A DNA stretch of 64,000 nucleotides. Source: Desulfosporosinus youngiae DSM 17734 (GTDB taxonomy: Bacteria; Bacillota; Desulfitobacteriia; Desulfitobacteriales; Desulfitobacteriaceae). Location: positions 2,190,226 to 2,254,225 of the forward strand of contig NZ_CM001441.1 of NCBI RefSeq assembly GCF_000244895.1, in the 5' to 3' direction. Numbering within the stretch: the stretch's first letter is position 1; each line of letters begins with the position of its first letter. The notes under the pieces are model-generated. The model saw only the letters and a program-made list of their open reading frames with translations. It was not told where the DNA came from and made no database searches. Positions 58,934-64,000 of the stretch are shown piece after piece. The translations under genes were made by a program, and so were the position numbers.

Positions 58934-59914
58934 GTGTTGTATTTTATAAAGGCCTATATAAAATCTATGAGGCTCTATTACGCTTTTGTAACGGGGATCG
59001 CGGGTTGGATTGGGATGTCGTTTTATGAATATATCGCCGAGTCTCCTTTTCAGACGACGGAACTGGTTCCCGGCACTGAAAAAAAGGCAGTGATACTGAT
59101 CCTGCTTTTTCTCAGTTGGGGTATCAACCAGATTATCAATGACTATCTGGGCTTGCCGGAGGACCGGGTTAATGCCCCGCACCGCCCTATGGTTACGGGT
59201 GAGCTAAATCCCCAAAAAGCCTTAATCTTAACGGGGATACTCCTGATTATCACTCTAATGGTTACTTATTTCTATCTGGAGCCCATTGCTCTGGTACCTG
59301 CAATTTTGGGAATCCTTTTAAATGTTCTCTATGAATACGCTAAGGGACATGGTATTTTCGGTAATATCATCTTCGGGCTGATGATTTCCACCTGTACCGC
59401 CTTTGGGTTTCTGGCAGCCGGTCCCACAGAGTCTCCCTATTTTACTTATAGCCGTGTCTCAGTGCTGATTCTGGTGGCTGTTATGAATGGTTTAATGACC
59501 TTTTACACCTATTTCAAAGACTATGAGGGGGATAAAGCTGCCGGTAAACGGACAATCATCGTTCGCTTAGGAGTAGAAAAATCCAGATATCTGGCAGCTG
59601 TCACCTCCTTGCTGCCTGCAGCATTCTTTTTGCTGATCTATCTTAATAATTTTATCGAAGCCAGGGTCGATAATAGTTTTCTCATTCTGGCAGGATTGAC
59701 ACTTTTTCTGGAACTGCGGACAGGTTATCTCTACTTTAGAAATCCCCGCGGGGAGAGAACTTATTATTCTCTGGTCGCAAATTTTCGGGCATGTATCTGC
59801 GGCCAGGCAACTCTGATTGCGTTATTTAATACGGAGCTGGCTATGCTTTTGTTTTTAGTATCTTATATGTTTGTCGGTTTTTTATTTGACTTGCACAAAG
59901 ATCCAAAATCCTAG
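58934..59914 (+). CDS. UbiA-family prenyltransferase
   Basis: A 326-residue membrane prenyltransferase with about nine helices. The first diphosphate motif is NQIINDYLGLPEDRVNAPHR (N-D-x-x-x-x-x-x-D), followed by PMVTGEL; the second is YFKDYEGDKAAGKRT (D-x-x-x-D). Transfers a polyprenyl chain to an aromatic or other acceptor, at the membrane. The start GTG lies after GGGCGGGGCATAGGAT; TTG 3 bases on is also possible. The acceptor is not known; UbiA relatives make quinones, hemes, archaeal-type lipids and other products. First enzyme of the gene run. Confidence 0.85.
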   Translation: MLYFIKAYIKSMRLYYAFVTGIAGWIGMSFYEYIAESPFQTTELVPGTEKKAVILILLFLSWGINQIINDYLGLPEDRVNAPHRPMVTGELNPQKALILTGILLIITLMVTYFYLEPIALVPAILGILLNVLYEYAKGHGIFGNIIFGLMISTCTAFGFLAAGPTESPYFTYSRVSVLILVAVMNGLMTFYTYFKDYEGDKAAGKRTIIVRLGVEKSRYLAAVTSLLPAAFFLLIYLNNFIEARVDNSFLILAGLTLFLELRTGYLYFRNPRGERTYYSLVANFRACICGQATLIALFNTELAMLLFLVSYMFVGFLFDLHKDPKS

Positions 59915-59965
59915 AATGCCCCAGGCTTAGTCTAAAGGAATTTTGCTGATTTAGCGGAGGTTATC

Positions 59966-61171
59966 ATGAAGTTGTTCGAACCGGCTGAAATAGGTCCATG
60001 CAGTTTAAAAAACAGGATCATTCGTTCAGCGACCTTTGAAGGAATGTGTGACTCCCAGGGCCACCCGTCCCCCGAATACCACCTGCTCTATAAACAACTA
60101 GCTTCCGGAGGGGTAGGGGGGATCATTACAGGCTTTGCCTATATCTCCTCTGAAGGAAAAGCAATGCAGCCAGGTCAGGCCGGCATGCACTGTGAGGAAA
60201 TAGTAAACTATTTTTTGTCCGTTACAGAGGGGGTACACCAGCATGACTGCAAAATCTTCATGCAGTTAGCTCACACGGGCAGGCAGACGAGGAAAAAGGA
60301 AACCCGACAAGAGGTTTGGGGGGTGTCTCATAAACCATCCCTGTATTTTGGCGGATCTCCCCGGAAGTTAAATACTGAACAAGTGTATTCACTGGCTAAG
60401 CAATTCGGAAAAGCGGCCGGATATGCTAAGGCTGCCGGATTCGACGGTGTACAGGTCCATGCGGCCCATGGCTACCTGATCCACCAGTTTATTTTGCCCT
60501 CCGTTAATCATCGCAAGGATGAATTTGGGATTAGTGACAAAAGCAAGATAGGAACAAAATTTCTGGAGTTGGTTCTTGAAGAAATCAGAAGAGAGTGTGG
60601 TCAGGATTTTGCTCTCTTAGTTAAGGTAAGCGGCGGCGATGATTATTTTACAAGGTTTTCAAATGAGCAGTTTTCGAACCTCATCAGATTTCTCGATGCT
60701 CAGAAAGTTGATGGGATAGAGATTAGTTATGGGACCATGGATAATGCTCTGAATATCTTTCGCGGCGATATCCCGCTTACAGTCATTTTAATGCATAATC
60801 CTGTCTTTAAAATCAGTAAAGACAAGCATGCTATCCCCAGACTTCTGTATAACACCCTTCTGTACTGCGGGATGAGGGTAAAGCTAAAACCTTTTACGCC
60901 GACGTACAATCTTGGTTATGCTAAAATTGCCAAAGCCTTAACGGACATCCCAATTATCAGCGTCGGCGGGTTCAGAAAGGGAGCAGAAATGCGCAGCTGC
61001 CTGGAAGACGGCTTGGCGGACTTCGTCAGTTTGAGCAGACCGCTGATTTGTGAACCGGACTTTGTGCATAAACTCCGGCAAGACAGGAATTATACCTCCC
61101 AATGCAGCAATTGCAATATCTGTGCTGTTATGTGTGATTCTAATCAGTCAACCAGGTGTTACAGTAGATAA
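59966..61171 (+). CDS. OYE-type flavin oxidoreductase
   Basis: A 401-residue Old Yellow Enzyme-family protein: LFEPAEIGPCSLKNRIIRSA at the start, FMQLAHTGRQT, the GFDGVQVHAAHGYLIHQFIL segment with active-site His, the LVKVSGGDD strand, and the C-terminal CSNCNICAVMCDSNQSTRCY cysteine cluster for a 4Fe-4S site. It ends there and lacks the FAD/NAD module that fused relatives carry, so an outside donor is needed. It probably reduces an activated C=C bond in the product of the cluster. GGAGG before the ATG. Confidence 0.85.
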   Translation: MKLFEPAEIGPCSLKNRIIRSATFEGMCDSQGHPSPEYHLLYKQLASGGVGGIITGFAYISSEGKAMQPGQAGMHCEEIVNYFLSVTEGVHQHDCKIFMQLAHTGRQTRKKETRQEVWGVSHKPSLYFGGSPRKLNTEQVYSLAKQFGKAAGYAKAAGFDGVQVHAAHGYLIHQFILPSVNHRKDEFGISDKSKIGTKFLELVLEEIRRECGQDFALLVKVSGGDDYFTRFSNEQFSNLIRFLDAQKVDGIEISYGTMDNALNIFRGDIPLTVILMHNPVFKISKDKHAIPRLLYNTLLYCGMRVKLKPFTPTYNLGYAKIAKALTDIPIISVGGFRKGAEMRSCLEDGLADFVSLSRPLICEPDFVHKLRQDRNYTSQCSNCNICAVMCDSNQSTRCYSR

Positions 61172-61228
61172 GTTTTCGGTTAACGTTCAAATTAGAGAGC
61201 AGCTCAGGAAGGAAAGGGAGGATTTGAA

Positions 61229-61465
61229 ATGAAACTGGAGGATAGGATTATTAAGACCATACAAAGCGTACTGGATAAACGTCCCGAAATAACCCTGAAG
61301 AGTCGTTTGGTCGAGGATCTCCAGGTGGACTCTTTAGACAAGCTGATGATTCTTTCTGCTTTGGAGGATGAATTTTCAATAGCTATTGCTGAAGAGGATT
61401 TTACTGAGGTGGTTACTGTCAGGGATACAGTCGAGAAACTTGAGGCACAAGGTTTTGGAGATTAG
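61229..61465 (+). CDS. acyl carrier protein
   Basis: A 78-residue acyl carrier protein with the phosphopantetheine attachment serine in QVDSLDKLMI and acidic helices (LVEDLQ, EDEFSIAIAEEDF). The active-site motif differs from the fatty-acid ACP's DSLDxVE by DSLDKLM, typical of specialised carriers. GGGAGG precedes the ATG. The alpha-oxoamine synthase begins 9 bases later, so this is a dedicated carrier for that enzyme. Confidence 0.9.
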   Translation: MKLEDRIIKTIQSVLDKRPEITLKSRLVEDLQVDSLDKLMILSALEDEFSIAIAEEDFTEVVTVRDTVEKLEAQGFGD

Positions 61466-61473
61466 GAGGAATT

Positions 61474-62649
61474 ATGGCTCTAAGAGATTTTTATGAGAGA
61501 CTGAGAGTGGATGAGAGTCTTGCCAAAGATACGGACTTCAACCCTTATTACCTGACCTTAAACTCTGGTCTGTCTGAAAAGATTTATGTCAACGGATGTG
61601 AAATGATTGACCTAGCCTCCAATAACTATTTGGGCTTGGCAGACGATATTCGCGTCAAACAAGCTGCAGTGGATGCTATTTATGAATATGGGACCTCTCT
61701 TTGCGGGACTCCCATCGCTACCGGGTATATCGATTTATACCAAAAGTTAGAAAGGGAGCTATCGAGCTTTGTTGGGTTGGAAGAGACGATTATTCTGCCT
61801 TCTTGCTACCAAGCTAATAATGGACTTTTCAATTGCATTGCCGGCAGCCAGGATTTGATAGTCGTGGATCGGTTAGCCCATTCATCCTTAATTCAAGGAA
61901 TTAAAGCGTCAGGAAGTAAAATCAGACCTTTTCTACATAATAATCTGGAACATTTGGACGATATCCTGCAGCGATCCCGGGATTACAGGCAAGTTTTTGT
62001 AGTGACAGAATCTGTCTTTTCGACAGAGGGCAGTATTGCCCCCTGTAAAGAGATCGTTCAATTGTGTGAGAAGTACCAGGCTATACCCATAATCGATGAT
62101 TCCCATGGCCTTGGAGTGTTAGGCAAATCGGGACAAGGAATTCTTGAAGAGCAGAAGATTGAAGGATATAAGGGAATTTACACCGCTTCTTTAGGAAAGG
62201 CAATCTCTAATTCGGGCGGGATGATCAGCGGCGCAAAAAGCCTGATAAACTATCTCAGGTACTATTGCTCTCATCTTGTTTACTCTACAGCGCTTACCCC
62301 AGCCGCCCTGGCAGGGATAAGTGCAGTTCTGGATATCATTCATTCTGAATTTCCCGGGATTAAGAAACGTCTTGTATCCCATCAACGCCGGATCTATGAA
62401 GCCCTTATGGAGGGGGGATTTAAGGTGGTTTCCGGCGAGGCTCCCATCAATTCTATTCAAACCGGCAGTAAAGAAGAGACCTTTATCCTTGCCAAAAAAC
62501 TCTATGCCAAGGGGATTCTTTCCACACCTTTTATTGAACCCGCCGTTCCCATCAATGAAGGACGGGTAAGGCTGATCGCCGGTGCCGGCCTTAGCTCGGA
62601 TACCATCTCTGAAGCTGTGGAAATCATCAAAAGGATAGGGTTCTCATGA
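61474..62649 (+). CDS. alpha-oxoamine synthase family PLP enzyme
   Basis: A 391-residue PLP enzyme of the BioF/KBL/serine palmitoyltransferase group: MIDLASNNYLGLADD near the start, LPSCYQANNGLF, the DDSHGLGVLGKSG cofactor Asp segment and the PLP lysine in YTASLGKAISNSGG. These enzymes condense an acyl thioester with an amino acid, with loss of CO2, giving a 2-amino ketone. Since its neighbour is an ACP rather than biotin or threonine genes, an acyl-ACP substrate is likely, as in bacterial serine palmitoyltransferases and prodigiosin-type pathways. AGGAGG start. Stop overlaps the kinase gene by 4 bases. Confidence 0.85.
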   Translation: MALRDFYERLRVDESLAKDTDFNPYYLTLNSGLSEKIYVNGCEMIDLASNNYLGLADDIRVKQAAVDAIYEYGTSLCGTPIATGYIDLYQKLERELSSFVGLEETIILPSCYQANNGLFNCIAGSQDLIVVDRLAHSSLIQGIKASGSKIRPFLHNNLEHLDDILQRSRDYRQVFVVTESVFSTEGSIAPCKEIVQLCEKYQAIPIIDDSHGLGVLGKSGQGILEEQKIEGYKGIYTASLGKAISNSGGMISGAKSLINYLRYYCSHLVYSTALTPAALAGISAVLDIIHSEFPGIKKRLVSHQRRIYEALMEGGFKVVSGEAPINSIQTGSKEETFILAKKLYAKGILSTPFIEPAVPINEGRVRLIAGAGLSSDTISEAVEIIKRIGFS

Positions 62650-63644
62650 GATATTTGTTGATTTTAAACCCCGGGTCCCGAGGGGGAAAAAGCCAGGCAA
62701 ACTTTGAACGAATTTTTTCGTTTCTGCAGGCTCATAGGGCAGAGTTTGACTATAAGCTGACCAAAACCCCGGAAGATGCTTATACCTTCTCGGCAGAAGG
62801 TAATAAAAAGGGTTATGATGTTATCGTTGCTGTGGGGGGAGACGGAACGATTAATAGGGTGTTGAATGGCTTTTATGATAGCAAGGGCAACAGGATTTCC
62901 AAGGCTAAGCTGGCAGTCATTCATACGGGTACCAGCCCTGATTTTTGCAAAAGCTATGGTTTACCCCTGGAAATCCCTCAAGCTCTTAGGGCAGTTCTTG
63001 AGGGAAACAGTATAAAGATACCGGTGGGCAAGATTATGCATATGGGCGAGTATGACAAGAGGCTGGACGGTCGTCCGCTCAGCCTGGATCATGTGCATCT
63101 GCAAACGAGTTATTTCGCCTGCTGTGCTAATATCGGACTGGGTGCCTCAGTAGCCAGGGGGGCCAACAGTGGAATCAGAGATTCTATCGGAGATCTGGCA
63201 GGGACATTTGTTTCCCTGATTAAGAATTTGTTTGCCTATCAACCTGTTGACGTTTCAGTTTGTATTGACGGAAAAAAACAGGTTTATGAGCAGGTTTACA
63301 ATATCTTTATCGGCAAAACCACCTATATAGCCTCGGGGATTAAGATCAAAAACAAACTATTACTAAATGATGACCGGTTTTATACCTTAGTCATAAAAAA
63401 CATTAGCCCCACAAATTGGCTCAGGGTTTTAAGAAAATTATATAGGGCGGAAGAGTTTGTTAATAACAAGATAATGTCCCTGCAGTACGTTCAGAAAATC
63501 GAAGTATACGGAAACTGCAAAAATAATGAATTGGAATTTGACGGTGATCCAAGGGGCTTTCTGCCTTGTATGATTGAATCAGCCCGCGATCCTTTAGACG
63601 TAATAAGCTGGGCAGGTGGGAATAAGTTAGACAGGCGGGAATAA
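62646..63644 (+). CDS. diacylglycerol/lipid kinase family protein
   Basis: A 332-residue member of the DAGK/sphingosine-kinase-like family: LILNPGSRGGK at the start (phosphate-binding region), VAVGGDGTINRVLNGF (nucleotide-binding GGDGT), and a C-terminal beta domain ending NELEFDGDPRGFLP. The loop usually GTGNDFAR reads GTSPDFCKS, a change near the lipid site. It should phosphorylate a lipid alcohol. ATG overlaps the preceding stop (ATGA). Placement after an alpha-oxoamine synthase suggests it acts on the amino-alcohol product, which is an inference. Confidence 0.83.
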   Translation: MRYLLILNPGSRGGKSQANFERIFSFLQAHRAEFDYKLTKTPEDAYTFSAEGNKKGYDVIVAVGGDGTINRVLNGFYDSKGNRISKAKLAVIHTGTSPDFCKSYGLPLEIPQALRAVLEGNSIKIPVGKIMHMGEYDKRLDGRPLSLDHVHLQTSYFACCANIGLGASVARGANSGIRDSIGDLAGTFVSLIKNLFAYQPVDVSVCIDGKKQVYEQVYNIFIGKTTYIASGIKIKNKLLLNDDRFYTLVIKNISPTNWLRVLRKLYRAEEFVNNKIMSLQYVQKIEVYGNCKNNELEFDGDPRGFLPCMIESARDPLDVISWAGGNKLDRRE

Positions 63645-63652
63645 GGAAACCT

Positions 63653-64000
63653 ATGAATAGAGAAAGAGAACTAATCGAACTAATTAATAAACATATGCCT
63701 AGAAGTTCGAGCCAACTTAATACTATTTTTGAGTCAGACTCTGAAATCCTCATGTTCCAGGGGAAAGGGCTTGTTTATAATATTGATGAGTTTTCGGAAA
63801 CCGATTTATTGCGGGAAGATGACCCTTACGCCCTTGGCTGGAATATGGCGGCAGGCAGTATTAGTGACATTCTGGCCTCAGGGGGCAGGCCTAAATTTTA
63901 TGCGCACAGTATGGTTGTCCGGGATTCCTGGACCATGGACTTTGTCGAAAAACTGGCTCAGGGAATTGCCGGAGTGCTTAAAGAAGCAGGGGCAGCTTTC
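63653..64000 (+). CDS. PurM/ThiL-like (AIR synthase-related) protein, partial
   Basis: The N-terminal 116 residues of a protein cut by the window edge. GWNMAAGSISDILASGGRPK is the family's ATP/phosphate-binding helix (compare LAAxxLSDIAAMGG in ThiL), and ETDLLREDDPYALG comes before it. The start ATG lies 8 bases after the lipid kinase stop. Family members make or use phosphorylated intermediates with ATP (ThiL, PurM, HypE, SelD); the substrate in this cluster is unknown. Confidence 0.7.
   Translation, partial: MNRERELIELINKHMPRSSSQLNTIFESDSEILMFQGKGLVYNIDEFSETDLLREDDPYALGWNMAAGSISDILASGGRPKFYAHSMVVRDSWTMDFVEKLAQGIAGVLKEAGAAF

Noticed and set aside
1-64000. CRISPR arrays, rRNA and tRNA genes
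   Set aside because: No regularly spaced short direct repeats and no rRNA or tRNA sequence were seen on either strand. The 45-55-bp repeats at 38.9-39.7 kb have irregular spacing of about 300-450 bases, so they are not CRISPR.

Overview
The window looks like the chromosome of an anaerobic, spore-forming clostridial member of the Peptococcaceae, of the Desulfosporosinus/Desulfitobacterium type. The reasons are a Tat-exported molybdenum oxidoreductase with an NrfD-type anchor, a hybrid-cluster protein, Fe-S/cytochrome b membrane modules, a NapC-like multihaem cytochrome, a GerMN lipoprotein, strong AGGAGG ribosome sites, and GTG/TTG starts. This placement is inference from gene content; there is no rRNA or tRNA gene here to confirm it.

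Layout. 0-13.9 kb is housekeeping: D-aminoacylase, a metallo-beta-lactamase-fold protein, a two-gene carboxy(nor)spermidine route to polyamines, gap-pyk, rlmN, threonine aldolase, and a polytopic membrane protein. 13.9-20.9 kb is accessory DNA: a 31-codon ORF with its own terminator, a 58-bp perfect palindrome fused to a DUF3102 remnant, two MORN-type exported proteins with unusual codon use, an acyltransferase, and an IS110-family element beside a structured repeat. 20.9-28.4 kb is redox: hcp behind a Crp/Fnr-type operator, a three-gene molybdoenzyme operon, and an Fe/Mn superoxide dismutase. 28.7-38.8 kb holds small enzymes, an Fpg-family glycosylase, a GerMN lipoprotein, an SbcD/SbcC-like pair in which both proteins have lost their catalytic motifs, and a LysM/M23 peptidase. 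38.8-39.7 kb is a GC-rich run of structured repeats. 39.8-43.2 kb is an ectoine-type/polar amino acid ABC transporter behind a long leader with a terminator. 43.4-58.9 kb has a ferredoxin/cytochrome b pair without a catalytic subunit, an enoyl-CoA hydratase, a toprim protein, a flavodoxin-family protein, a MacB-like export system, a NicO metal exporter, a multihaem cytochrome, a lipoprotein carbonic anhydrase, DedA and a Rnk/GreA-type factor. 58.4-64.0 kb is a run of co-directional genes (XRE regulator, UbiA prenyltransferase, OYE-type reductase, acyl carrier protein, alpha-oxoamine synthase, lipid kinase, PurM/ThiL-like protein, cut by the window edge) that reads as an uncharacterised lipid or prenylated-metabolite pathway.

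Most notable. (1) A dispersed repeat occurs in three copies (18.86-19.20, 39.32-39.67, 54.01-54.40 kb). Its outer 16-bp stem has two compensatory base-pair changes between copies, so a folded RNA or DNA hairpin is being maintained. The copies are bracketed by 45-55-bp direct repeats, and IS110 sequences lie beside them at two places. (2) The SbcD/SbcC-like pair lacks the metal-ligand, Walker A, Walker B and signature motifs but keeps intact overlapping frames. (3) The lipid-type biosynthetic cluster at the right end.
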